64,000 nt of DNA, taken from positions 41,303-105,302 of the forward strand of contig CAXFAI010000026.1 of the NCBI GenBank assembly GCA_964001305.1. Direction: 5' to 3'. Below are positions 15,660 through 24,946 of the stretch, piece by piece. Below the pieces are notes generated by a model. That model saw only the letters and a list, made by a program, of their open reading frames with translations. It was not told the DNA's origin and made no database searches. Each line of letters starts with the position of its first letter. Positions within the stretch are counted from its first letter, which is position 1. Origin of the DNA: CAJXMH01 sp964001305. Lineage in GTDB: Bacteria > Bacteroidota > Bacteroidia > Flavobacteriales_E > Vicingaceae. Both the position numbers and the translations under genes were made by a program.

Positions 15660-17765
15660 ATGAAAATCAGTAAGATTAAGATTGTGAATTTCAGACTTCT
15701 TGAAGATGTAACGATCAATCTCGAAGAAGACACTACAATAATTATCGGAAGAAACAATAGTGGAAAAACCTCTTTCTTCGAGGCGATAAAGATGCTTACT
15801 AGCAAAGGTGAGGAAGAGCTTTCCTTTGAGGACTTTGCTCAATCATCTTATCAGCGATTTAATGAAGGTTTAGAACTGTTTAATAGATTTCAAACTGACG
15901 AGTTAAATGAAGAAGGACAAGAGCAACTTGAAATTGAGATTAAGGAAAAAACACCTAGTATTAGCTTAACCATAGAAATTACTTATGAAACTGATCCACC
16001 TGATTCTTTAGTACACCTTAGCCATTTTATTTCCGATTTGGATGTAAATAGAAATGATGGGATTATCCATGTCACCTATTCTGCAACAGACTCATTACGT
16101 TTATTTAAAGCATTTTTAAATAGAGAGGACAAAACGGAAGATTTGATCCCATTTTTACAAAAAAACCTCAAACAATACTATAAATTAAGGTGCTATGCAC
16201 TTGAAGACTTTGATGGGCAAGGAAGAAAAAGAGAAGTTGAAGGGAATTATAGAGATAAGATTGAAAGAGTAGTGTCGTTTGAAGATATTAAGGCATTAAG
16301 GGTACTTGATGATAAAAAAGGAGATCGCAGCAATACTCTAGCTCTAGGGTTTTCGAAATATTATAACCAAAGAGATGAATCATCCGATGACGTAAAACAG
16401 TTAGAGCAGGCACTTTCTAGTGTAGAGGAGGATTTAACATTGAAATATGGGAAAGTTCTTGAAAGAATTATTAGTGACTTAGAGAAGTTCGGAGCAAATA
16501 GTCCTGTTCAAATTCCACCGATAAGTATAGATTCTGAGTTTAAATCTGAAGATGTAATCAAAAAGAATATCAAATATTACTATAAACAAGATGAAATAGA
16601 TTTACCTGAAAGTTATAATGGGTTAGGATATAGCAACTTGATTTACATGGTATTGGAGATAGCAAGTTTTGTAGAGAAATTAAAAAACTCAAAGGAAGAG
16701 AAAGTTTCAGAATTCCTTGTTATAATGATTGAAGAGCCTGAAGCTCATATGCACCCACAAATGCAGAGGGTTTTTATTAGTAATGTAAAAGGCATATTAG
16801 ATGAAGCGAAAAAGGAGGGTATAGATGTTCAACTTATTTTAACAACTCATTCCTCTCATATTATTTCTGAGGCAGGAATTGATGTTGAGAGAGGTTTTAA
16901 CAGAATTCGATATTTCAATAAGACAACAGATGGTATAGTAGCTCAAGACTTTAATCAACTTAGAATTAAAGACGATACAAAGACATTCAGATTCTTAAAG
17001 CAATACCTGACCTTACATAAATGTGATCTATTTTTTGCTGATAAAGTAATCATGGTAGAAGGTACAACAGAAAGAATGTTATTGCCTCTTATGGTCAAAA
17101 AAGTATCTCCTTTATTGACTACTGAATATGTTTCAATTTTAGAAGTTGGTGGAGCTTATACTCACAAATTCAAAGAGCTACTAGACTTCATAAAAGTCAA
17201 AACATTAATCATTACTGATTTAGATTCTGTAGAAGCAACAGGACACCATAAAAAATGTCCCGTTAATGATGGGCTTGCAGGAGAAATAACTTCAAATGCA
17301 ACACTCAAAGATTGGATTCCCAAAAAAACATCTATTGCAGACTTAATTTCTTGTGATCTTGCTGATAAAACAGAAGATGAAAGAATCATGGTAGCTTACC
17401 AAGTAAAAGAGGAAAGTTCAGGAAGTACCGCTCGAAGTTTTGAAGAATCTTTTTTAATAAAGAATAAGAATTTACTATCCCAAAAGGATGAGACCGGTGA
17501 CCAAAAAGATGGAGAAGAAGATTGTTGGATAAAAGATTGTTTTGTGTTTTTTCAAAGCATTACGATTGACGATTTTAACTCCAATAGCGAATACACAGTA
17601 TTCGAAAATATGAGTTCAAAGGATAAAACCAACTTTGCATTTGATATACTCTCATTCGATGAAGCTACTTATGGACAATGGGAAGTTCCAAAATATATAA
17701 AAGAAGGACTGGAGTGGTTAGGTAAAAGTTCAGAAACTAATGAGGATTCAGATGGAAGTAATTGA
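15660..17765 (+). CDS. gajA: Gabija-like GajA: OLD-family ATPase with TOPRIM nuclease
   Basis: 701 residues from ATG 15660; a TTG at 15633 would add nine residues that precede the natural start MKISKIKIVNFRLL. The N-terminal SMC/OLD-type ATPase has Walker A GRNNSGKT at 30-37, Walker B IMIEEPEAHMHP near 355-367 and the TTHSSH switch. The C-terminal TOPRIM nuclease has the Glu in IMVEGTTE (E467) and a DxD (D520/D522 in IITDLDS). In Gabija, GajA is a DNA-nicking enzyme held in check by nucleotides and partnered with GajB. The next gene is a UvrD-like helicase overlapping its end. It is longer than the Bacillus prototype, and a tandem class 2 OLD pair is the broader alternative. Confidence 0.82.
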   Translation: MKISKIKIVNFRLLEDVTINLEEDTTIIIGRNNSGKTSFFEAIKMLTSKGEEELSFEDFAQSSYQRFNEGLELFNRFQTDELNEEGQEQLEIEIKEKTPSISLTIEITYETDPPDSLVHLSHFISDLDVNRNDGIIHVTYSATDSLRLFKAFLNREDKTEDLIPFLQKNLKQYYKLRCYALEDFDGQGRKREVEGNYRDKIERVVSFEDIKALRVLDDKKGDRSNTLALGFSKYYNQRDESSDDVKQLEQALSSVEEDLTLKYGKVLERIISDLEKFGANSPVQIPPISIDSEFKSEDVIKKNIKYYYKQDEIDLPESYNGLGYSNLIYMVLEIASFVEKLKNSKEEKVSEFLVIMIEEPEAHMHPQMQRVFISNVKGILDEAKKEGIDVQLILTTHSSHIISEAGIDVERGFNRIRYFNKTTDGIVAQDFNQLRIKDDTKTFRFLKQYLTLHKCDLFFADKVIMVEGTTERMLLPLMVKKVSPLLTTEYVSILEVGGAYTHKFKELLDFIKVKTLIITDLDSVEATGHHKKCPVNDGLAGEITSNATLKDWIPKKTSIADLISCDLADKTEDERIMVAYQVKEESSGSTARSFEESFLIKNKNLLSQKDETGDQKDGEEDCWIKDCFVFFQSITIDDFNSNSEYTVFENMSSKDKTNFAFDILSFDEATYGQWEVPKYIKEGLEWLGKSSETNEDSDGSN

Positions 17766-19608
17766 TCAAATAAAAACTCACATCAACAGTAAACAAAGCT
17801 TTGTTTTGGAAGCAGGAGCTGGTGCAGGTAAAACGTATACTCTGATTCAATCCATCAATTTTTTATTGTTAACCATTGGCTCAGAACTTCAATATAGTGG
17901 AAAGCAAATAGTTTGTATCACTTATACGAATGTTGCAAAGAATGAGATTATAGAAAGACTTGAAAATAACCCATTAGTTGTCGTTGCAACAATACACGAG
18001 TTTTTATGGGATACTATAAAACCATTTCAAGAGCAACTCTTAAAACAGCTAGATCGACTCAATGAAGAAAAGTTTAATGCCGAATTAGAAAAGAAAAGTA
18101 AGTTGTCTCCTGCAAGGTTGGCAAGTTTCACGCATAAATATTCACCTTCGTTAGTTTCTCGTGTTGGCAAAATTGAGGTACAATATATTGAAACGAGCTA
18201 CAGAGATTTTGAAGCAGGTATATTACACCATGATGATGTACTTATTCTCTCCAAATATATGTTTGAGGAATATCCCCGCTTATCTCGAGTGTTTGCTGAC
18301 AAATACCCTTATTTGTTTGTGGATGAATATCAAGATACAGCGAATGAAGTTGTTCAAGCACTATTGGATAACTTACTTAAAAATGTAAGTGATAGCATTG
18401 TCATTGGATTTTTCGGTGATTCACATCAAAAGATATACGACTCTGGTATCGGTAGTTTGGAACAATATTATGAGGAAGGTGAAAATAAAAAAATAGAATT
18501 AGTTACAAAATCAGAGAATTATCGTTCAGCTAAATCTATCATCGAATTGCTCAATAAAATTCGTGATAACATCGAACAAAAAGTGCCTGTTGAGAAAGAA
18601 GAAAGTATCTCGAAGGGTCTAGTTAGATTCATTGATGGAAAAGCAATAAGCGAAACTGAAAAAAACAATAACTACAATAAAACCATTAGTTTTTTAGAAA
18701 GAGAAGGTTGGAATTTCAAAAAAACCAAGGAGTCCAAAATACTCATGCTTGCAAATCGAAGGATTGCAAAAATGAGTGGTTTTGGAAATTTGTTTGACTG
18801 TTATTCTGCGAGATATGGTCAAAATGCGGCAGATTATCTGTTTGGAAAAGAGGATAGATACATACGTTTCTTAATCGGTAGTTTAGATAAAAAGTTATCT
18901 ATTCATAGAGAAAATGGAGTTGAACACCTGATTAACTTTTTTGAAGATAAAGATTACATTCAAGTCATGAATTTTCTGAGACGTTATGGTTATGAAAACT
19001 CGGAACTCGGAGAGCATTTTCAACTTAAAACCCACAAGGACAAAGAAAGAATTTATGAGAAGTTAGAAGGATTAATAAACATAATTAATTCAGGTACTAT
19101 TGGTGATGTATTACAGTTTATAAGAGAGAATAAATTACTTCGTGAACCTGACAATATAACCAAGTTTGAAAATTCATTAACTACCGACCCAAGTGAACTT
19201 TCTGAAGAGGAAGCTGAAAGGCAAGAAAAAAACAAAACATTTCATTCGACTTTCATGAATGTCTCTTATTCAGAGCTTAAAAAGCTAAATGACCATGCCC
19301 TTAACACTTCTCCTTTCTCAACCAAACATGGGACTAAAGGAGAAGAGTATAAAAATGTTCTCTTCGTTATAGACGACGATCATATGTGGTATAAATTCAA
19401 AGGTTTTGACAAAGTCATTTCAGGTGAGGGATTCAGCTCTGAATCCAAATCAGTCTTGATGAATAACCTCTTTTATGTTTGTTGTTCAAGAGCTGTTGAA
19501 AATCTTGTTGTTTTGGGGTTATCTAATACAGATGCAGGAAAGGCTAATCTAAACTCTTGGTTTGGTGAAGAGAATGTTTACGAAATAGAAAATTTAACAG
19601 GGAAATAA
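17752..19608 (+). CDS. gajB: Gabija-like GajB: UvrD/PcrA-type helicase
   Basis: 618 residues. ATG 17752 is preferred over 17740 because GAGG sits just upstream at proper distance. It overlaps gajA by 14 bases, so translation is coupled. SF1 helicase motifs are Walker A AGAGAGKT (21-28), motif II VDEYQDT (near 190-196), the GDSHQKIY motif III-like block, and a C-terminal TKHGTKGEEYKNV / VCCSRAV region. In Gabija, GajB senses DNA ends or termini and activates GajA. It is longer than the prototype GajB (about 500 residues). The next ORF begins 11 bases later, so the operon continues. Confidence 0.8.
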   Translation: MEVIDQIKTHINSKQSFVLEAGAGAGKTYTLIQSINFLLLTIGSELQYSGKQIVCITYTNVAKNEIIERLENNPLVVVATIHEFLWDTIKPFQEQLLKQLDRLNEEKFNAELEKKSKLSPARLASFTHKYSPSLVSRVGKIEVQYIETSYRDFEAGILHHDDVLILSKYMFEEYPRLSRVFADKYPYLFVDEYQDTANEVVQALLDNLLKNVSDSIVIGFFGDSHQKIYDSGIGSLEQYYEEGENKKIELVTKSENYRSAKSIIELLNKIRDNIEQKVPVEKEESISKGLVRFIDGKAISETEKNNNYNKTISFLEREGWNFKKTKESKILMLANRRIAKMSGFGNLFDCYSARYGQNAADYLFGKEDRYIRFLIGSLDKKLSIHRENGVEHLINFFEDKDYIQVMNFLRRYGYENSELGEHFQLKTHKDKERIYEKLEGLINIINSGTIGDVLQFIRENKLLREPDNITKFENSLTTDPSELSEEEAERQEKNKTFHSTFMNVSYSELKKLNDHALNTSPFSTKHGTKGEEYKNVLFVIDDDHMWYKFKGFDKVISGEGFSSESKSVLMNNLFYVCCSRAVENLVVLGLSNTDAGKANLNSWFGEENVYEIENLTGK

Positions 19609-19619
19609 AGAATTATACG

Positions 19620-22151
19620 ATGGTAGATTTCAGTAAAAGGCTTAGTAAAGCAAAAATTGAAAAGAAAACTAATCCAATAGAAATATATGATTCATTGGAT
19701 AGAAAAAGTGTTACAGGTCCATTAAGACCTGTTCAAGAGAGTATTTTAAAGAGTTGGTTTAGTAATCATCAAGATAGTAGAGATATAGTAGTTAAGCTTC
19801 ATACTGGGTCGGGTAAAACACTTATTGGCCTTTTAATATTGCAGTCGCAGCTAAATAGAAGTGGAAAACCTTGCATGTTTGTTTGCCCTAACTCATACCT
19901 TGCCGATCAAGTTTGTTTGGATGCTAAAAAGTTTGGAATACCTTTCTGTAAGATTGGAGAGGACAGGCAAATTCCTAACAACTACTATGATGGTAAGAAA
20001 ATTCTAATAACTCATGCCCAAAAATTATTTAATGGCAAATCCGTTTTTGGTTTGGATAAAGACTTTACTGATTGTGGCAGTATAATTCTTGATGATTCAC
20101 ATGCTTGCATAGATGCCATTAAAGATGCATTTACAATTAAGCTAACCAAAGAGCATGAATTATATGATAAAATCTTGTCTTTATTTGAAGATGATTTAAT
20201 TGCTCAAGGACACGGGACTTTTTTAGAAATCAAAGAGGGAGAGTATAATTCTCATTTACATGTGCCTTACTGGAGCTTTATTAATAAAGAAGAGGAGGTG
20301 TTAGACCTTCTATCAAAACACAAGGATGATACAAATGCTATAAAATTTACATGGCCTTTAATAAAAGATTCAATAAGAAATATGCAGTTGCATATTTCAG
20401 GAAATGAAATAGAATTATCCCCATATCACATCCCTATAGATCGTTTTGGAACTTTTCATCATGCAGATCAAAGGGTATTAATGTCGGCAACAACTCAAGA
20501 TGATTCATTCTTTATTAAGGGGTTATCTTTTTCTAAAGAGTCAGCTATAAATCCTCTTGAGGATAAAACAAGATTATGGTCAGGTGAAAAAATGCTCTTA
20601 ATACCCTCCTTAATAAGTGAAGAATTAGATCGAGATTTAATTGTAACTCAATTGGCAAAGGAGTCAACTCGGCCATTTGGAACAGTTGCCATAACACCAA
20701 GTTTTAAAAAAGCAAAACACTATCATAGTTTAGGTTCAGCTGTTGCTGAACCTGATACCATATTCGAATTAGTTAATAGACTTAAAAAAGGATATTTCAA
20801 AAAAACCGTTGTTTTTGCAAACAGGTATGATGGTATTGATTTACCTGATGAGTCAAGTAGAGTGCTGATTATCGACTCCAAACCATTCTTTCATTCTTTG
20901 TCCGACAAATATGAAGAAGATTGTTTGGTGGAAAGTGATATGATTAATATAAAGCTTGCTCAAAAAGTTGAACAGGGTCTTGGAAGGAGTGTAAGAGGTG
21001 AAAAAGACTTTGCTGTGATAATAATAATCGGAGATGATCTTGTGAAATTCATTAGAAGTTCTAAGACTAATAAGTACTTCTCTGATCAAACTAAGAAGCA
21101 AATAGAGATAGGGAATGAAATTGCTGATATGGCCAAGGATGACTTAAAAGAAGATGATTCTCATTATAAAGTGATTTCAACTTTATTAAATCAAGCAATT
21201 ACTAGAAGAGATTCGAATTGGAAATCTTTTTATGCTGAAAAAATGAATGAAATAGAAATTTCAACTAAAGAGTATAAAATATATGATATTCTAGAAAAAG
21301 AAAGAGAAGCACTTGAATCTATATATATGGATAATGCCGAGAGAGCTACCACTATATTTCAAGATATTATTGATACAGATTGCACTAGTGAAGATGAGAA
21401 AGGGTGGTACCTACAACATAAAGCTAGAGCATTATATTTCAATAGTAAGTCAGAATCTACTAGACATCAAAAAGCTGCGTTTACAAAAAATAGGCAGTTG
21501 CTAAAGCCAAATGAGGGATTCAACTATAAGAAAATTCAGTTTATTGATGATAATAGAGTTCAAAATATCAAGAATTGGATTAATCAGTTTGATTCGTTTG
21601 ATGATCTAATGGTCACTTTGAATGGCCTTCATAGTGATTTGTCTTTTGGAATGCCCTCAGAAAAGTTTGAAGCGGCACTGAAGGAGGTAGGAATATGTTT
21701 AGGCTTTAAGAGCGAACGTCCGGATAAGGAACATAAAGCAGGACCTGATAATTTATGGTGTGGAAGCGGTAACAAATATGTGATATTTGAATGTAAAAAC
21801 GAGGTTGATGACTCTAGAAAAGAAATAAAAAAGTCTGAAGCAAGTCAAATGAATACACACTGTGGTTGGTTTGAAGAAATTTATAAAACGGCAAGTGTCA
21901 AAAGAATACTTATTATACCTACTAAACAGTTAACCTCAACAGCAAACTTTACACATGAGGTCTCTATAATGAAGAAAGGGAAATTGAAATCGTTAAAGGC
22001 AAGTATGAAGAATTTTTTTAAAGAGTTTAAGAACTATAAAATGGAGACTCTAACAGATGATAAAATAAACGAGTTGTTAACGACTCATAAATTGCAGATG
22101 GAAAACTTCTTTTTGGATTATTCGGAAAAAGTTTACAAAAAAGTTAAGTAA
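19620..22151 (+). CDS. SF2 helicase with C-terminal PD-(D/E)xK-like nuclease domain
   Basis: 843 residues. The helicase half resembles XPD/DinG-type or restriction helicases: RPVQ at the Q-motif position, Walker A HTGSGKT (near 61-67), DDSH box (near 156), LMSATT and a QGLGRSVRG motif VI. The C-terminal 150 residues hold a nuclease signature: GPD (D710) followed by FECKN (E724, K726), matching D-x(n)-E-x-K. No Gabija subunit has this layout, so it is an added effector or a separate defence gene. It starts 11 bases after gajB on the same strand, so joint transcription is likely. Catalysis is inferred from motifs only. Confidence 0.75.
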   Translation: MVDFSKRLSKAKIEKKTNPIEIYDSLDRKSVTGPLRPVQESILKSWFSNHQDSRDIVVKLHTGSGKTLIGLLILQSQLNRSGKPCMFVCPNSYLADQVCLDAKKFGIPFCKIGEDRQIPNNYYDGKKILITHAQKLFNGKSVFGLDKDFTDCGSIILDDSHACIDAIKDAFTIKLTKEHELYDKILSLFEDDLIAQGHGTFLEIKEGEYNSHLHVPYWSFINKEEEVLDLLSKHKDDTNAIKFTWPLIKDSIRNMQLHISGNEIELSPYHIPIDRFGTFHHADQRVLMSATTQDDSFFIKGLSFSKESAINPLEDKTRLWSGEKMLLIPSLISEELDRDLIVTQLAKESTRPFGTVAITPSFKKAKHYHSLGSAVAEPDTIFELVNRLKKGYFKKTVVFANRYDGIDLPDESSRVLIIDSKPFFHSLSDKYEEDCLVESDMINIKLAQKVEQGLGRSVRGEKDFAVIIIIGDDLVKFIRSSKTNKYFSDQTKKQIEIGNEIADMAKDDLKEDDSHYKVISTLLNQAITRRDSNWKSFYAEKMNEIEISTKEYKIYDILEKEREALESIYMDNAERATTIFQDIIDTDCTSEDEKGWYLQHKARALYFNSKSESTRHQKAAFTKNRQLLKPNEGFNYKKIQFIDDNRVQNIKNWINQFDSFDDLMVTLNGLHSDLSFGMPSEKFEAALKEVGICLGFKSERPDKEHKAGPDNLWCGSGNKYVIFECKNEVDDSRKEIKKSEASQMNTHCGWFEEIYKTASVKRILIIPTKQLTSTANFTHEVSIMKKGKLKSLKASMKNFFKEFKNYKMETLTDDKINELLTTHKLQMENFFLDYSEKVYKKVK

Positions 22152-22196
22152 TGTGAGCTTTGGTTATTTGCTAAATAACTTAACAAAGGCTAACCT

Positions 22197-23234
22197 ATGT
22201 CTAATTCTTGGTTCACCACGCTTCTAACCTCTAACAAAAACTTTCTTAATAGAACTAAGAGTATTGAGCAGGTCAATTCATTTTTAGTAGAATATGATTG
22301 GTTTTTTATAGCTCCTACCTTCCTAATTGGTTTAGAGATCGAAATGATTCAAAAAATCGCTGAAGAAGATGTTGATGTAAAGAAGAGAATTACAAAAATT
22401 TTAGCTCAACGCTTTTATAATCTTGATTTTAGAACCGATTTCATTGAAGGTTATTGTATTCGTTGTAATCATATAAAACCCTTCATAGAATCCATTGAAA
22501 ATAGTATGATACTTTGTTTTCAATATGATTATGAGGGTGCTATAAAAACCCTGATCCCTACAATAGAAGGAATCATGCGGAAGTACTTAAAAAGTAATGG
22601 AGAAGAGGGTCACATCTCATATCAAACAATAAAAAAATCTTTTCAACTATTGGAAGAAGATATGGTAATCTCTGCAAGAAATGGTTACGAAAACTTTGAT
22701 TCGGGGGATGGAAGAAAAGTTTCTTTTAACAAAGAAGAAATTGAAGAGTTGTCCAAAATTGACACTCAACTGTATCGTTTGTGGTTTTCTTTTATGGAAG
22801 ATTTTATTCATCACTCTCTTTATAAACACACACAGGGAGAACCCTTGACCAACGAAATAAATCGCCACTCTATTTTACATGAATTCGGAGATAAAATAGA
22901 CTATACATTAGATAATTACTTAAAAATCTATTTTGTAATAGACTTTCTTTGTTGGGCATTCATCAGAGTAGAAAGAAAAAGTATCATGAATGAGGCTCCT
23001 ACTAAGCGATTTCTTGAAAAGAAGCTCGCTTATCAACGAATTATTGAAAATGCAAATCGGATGCTCATCTATAAAGCTGTTCTAAAAAAGGACTATTCAA
23101 TTCAGCCTGCTCCTGATATTTATGAACCTGTTTCTGAACATTTGTTTCCTAAACGGTATCGCTTTTGGTATGAATTAGGTTGGGAGTTAGATCGCAAATT
23201 ATTAAATAAAATAGCGAAGGACGAAAAAGAGTGA
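22197..23234 (+). CDS. Unknown protein with HEPN-like RX4H motif
   Basis: 345 residues, all-alpha in appearance. The C-terminal half contains AIKTLIPTIEGIMRKYL and then NRHSILHEFGDKIDY, in which R223-x4-H228 matches the HEPN RNase active-site pattern (NRHxxxH). LIYFVIDFLCW-type helices follow. Such proteins commonly sit in defence loci as toxin-like RNases. It follows the helicase-nuclease gene by 45 bases, across a short hairpin (GTTATTT-gct-AAATAAC, 22163-22179), and ends 6 bases from the convergent radC. The family assignment is weak and no homologue is named. Confidence 0.6.
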   Translation: MSNSWFTTLLTSNKNFLNRTKSIEQVNSFLVEYDWFFIAPTFLIGLEIEMIQKIAEEDVDVKKRITKILAQRFYNLDFRTDFIEGYCIRCNHIKPFIESIENSMILCFQYDYEGAIKTLIPTIEGIMRKYLKSNGEEGHISYQTIKKSFQLLEEDMVISARNGYENFDSGDGRKVSFNKEEIEELSKIDTQLYRLWFSFMEDFIHHSLYKHTQGEPLTNEINRHSILHEFGDKIDYTLDNYLKIYFVIDFLCWAFIRVERKSIMNEAPTKRFLEKKLAYQRIIENANRMLIYKAVLKKDYSIQPAPDIYEPVSEHLFPKRYRFWYELGWELDRKLLNKIAKDEKE

Positions 23235-23240
23235 GTATTA

Positions 23241-23894
23241 CTACAACCTCCCAATAGCTGTCTTAGAAAGCCCTGTATAAAGAATAATCTTCTCCACATC
23301 TTCACCATTTTCTTTCATGACTTTAGCCATTTCTATGGCTAGTTCTTTTTTAGAATCTCGTTCGGTCTTCTTGACAATTTGCTTGGTTGTTTTCTCAAAC
23401 TCCTTTCGTTGTTCTTTCAGAGCCTTTTGCTTCTGCATAAAAACAGGCACATATTTTAGGCTTTGGCTAATCTCTCCCAATAAGCCATCATCTGCAAAGC
23501 TGAAGTAACCTTCTTTGCTAATAATCATGTGGTCGAGCACCGGAACGTTTAAGAATTTACCGACTTGGTAAAGGTGGTCGGTTACGTCAATGTCTGCTGT
23601 GCTTGGCGTTAGCTCACCGCTTGGGTGGTTGTGAACGATAATCAGGTTCACCGATCGTTTTTGTAATGGAATACTGAATACTTCCATCGGCAAAACACCT
23701 GTACTAAACACATTGCCCATGCTCACCAACTCAATGTTCATAATTACGTTGGCACGGTTCAGGCAAACCGTCCAAAAATGCTCCCGATCTTGGTCTACAC
23801 GCTGCTCTCTCAACAAAATACTCTGCATGATCTTAAACAGATCCGTAGAGTTCATTACTTTGATTTTTTCTTTGTCGGTTAGCGTGATATTCAT
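23241..23894 (-). CDS. RadC family JAB/MPN+ protein
   Basis: 217 residues. The JAMM metalloprotease-fold motif is complete: an upstream Glu (MEV region), then HNHPSGELTPSTADIDVT. This matches RadC, whose H-x-H-x(n)-S-x2-D signature it carries. It lacks the N-terminal helix-hairpin-helix of full-length RadC, as many island-borne copies do. The tail (residues 160-217) is Lys-rich and helical. RadC homologues are frequent passengers of integrative elements; their enzymatic role remains unclear. Its transcript converges on the HEPN-like gene, and its start is 105 bases from repeat copy 2. Confidence 0.9.
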   Translation of the reverse strand: MNITLTDKEKIKVMNSTDLFKIMQSILLREQRVDQDREHFWTVCLNRANVIMNIELVSMGNVFSTGVLPMEVFSIPLQKRSVNLIIVHNHPSGELTPSTADIDVTDHLYQVGKFLNVPVLDHMIISKEGYFSFADDGLLGEISQSLKYVPVFMQKQKALKEQRKEFEKTTKQIVKKTERDSKKELAIEMAKVMKENGEDVEKIILYTGLSKTAIGRL

Positions 23895-23999
23895 AAACGT
23901 AAAGTAAGGTTTATTTATAGAAAGTTCAAAGCGTTGAGGAATGAAGAAACGAACAGCTAAAAGAGTAAAACTTCAATCTATTCAACCGTAATTTTTAAC

Positions 24000-24111
24000 G
24001 TAAAAGAAGCGTTGTTCTGCGTAATAATTTAGTTAAGAGTCGTTGTTTGGTGTTGTATTGCTTAGTCTTGAAGCCTTTGTTAGTATTGGGTTTTAACGGC
24101 ATTAACGTTAA
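24000..24111 (+). repeat. Island palindromic repeat, copy 2
   Basis: The 5' box GTAAAAGAAGCGTTGTTCTG and the 3' box TTTAACGGCATTAACGTTAA flank about 65 bases of unrelated sequence. It sits between the divergent starts of radC and the gene at 24215. The rest of 23895-24214 holds no gene. Confidence 0.7.
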
Positions 24112-24214
24112 GTGCAAAGTGCTACTCTAATTTAATGATTGTTTAAAACAATTTATTACATAGTGATTTTTTGCACATAAATAGGATTATCTTTTATCAT
24201 CCAAAAATGAACAG

Positions 24215-24925
24215 ATGGCACTATTGAAATTATCAGAATACGAAAGAGAAATTTGTCAGGAAGTAGTATCAAAAAGGTTAGAAACGGTAAAAGAATATTA
24301 CACTGAATCACAGTTAAACTCGAAAAGGAAAAAAACTGATGCATTGTATTTGGCAGAATCAATTTTAGAAGGGATAGATTACAAATTCGAGAATTTTAAT
24401 TCAATGCAAAAGGCTTTTCTTTCAGGTTGCTTAAACGAGCATATAATTGACCCTAGTGCTGAAAAAGTTAATAAGTATGATTTTGATTTCTTGCTAGAAC
24501 ATGATGCAACAAATTGGAAAGATAAATTTTTAAGGTACGATACAGCTGCTAGTCTAAGAAATAAGTATGGCTTGAGCAGAAGAGATAGAAAGCACCATCT
24601 AGTTCGTCCAATTCAAGAAAAGATTATTCAAGTCTTAAATGCAGATAAGATATTTTATTCTATGTCCGATGACAAGGTATATAAGATCGCTGTGCTGAAT
24701 ACAGAAACTAAGAACTTTTGGAGTATAGAAGCAAGCAGTGAGCATGCATTTGACACGATCAATTTTTCAAAGTACAATAAAAATTATGCAGAAAGTTATA
24801 TGTACTCAGGAACACCACAAACGGTATTACAGCTAGTAAAAAAGTATGAGCAAAATAATGAACTAAGGTGGGGGTACATTAGACTAAAGCAACTGCTTGA
24901 AAAGATGGTTGCTTATAACAATTAA
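24215..24925 (+). CDS. Unknown 236-residue protein
   Basis: No family recognised. The N-terminus is helical and basic (SEYEREICQEVVSKRLETVKEYYTES), followed by KRKKTDALYLAESILEG and an SRRDRKHHLVRPIQEKII segment that could bind nucleic acid. There is no signal peptide or membrane segment, so it is probably cytoplasmic. The ATG at 24215 lies 104 bases after repeat copy 2. A GNAT gene begins 21 bases after the stop, so the two may form a two-gene cassette. The AT content is like its neighbours. Confidence 0.6.
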   Translation: MALLKLSEYEREICQEVVSKRLETVKEYYTESQLNSKRKKTDALYLAESILEGIDYKFENFNSMQKAFLSGCLNEHIIDPSAEKVNKYDFDFLLEHDATNWKDKFLRYDTAASLRNKYGLSRRDRKHHLVRPIQEKIIQVLNADKIFYSMSDDKVYKIAVLNTETKNFWSIEASSEHAFDTINFSKYNKNYAESYMYSGTPQTVLQLVKKYEQNNELRWGYIRLKQLLEKMVAYNN

Positions 24926-24946
24926 ATTAATCCTGTTACCTAGTTG

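Noticed and set aside
15500..15805. Minus-strand 101-codon hydrophobic frame over the gajA start
   Set aside because: It overlaps the conserved P-loop codons of gajA, has no ribosome site, and looks like an antisense shadow.
22163..22179. Terminator between the helicase-nuclease and HEPN-like genes
   Set aside because: The 7-bp AT-rich stem lacks a following T run, so it is too weak to call as a terminator.
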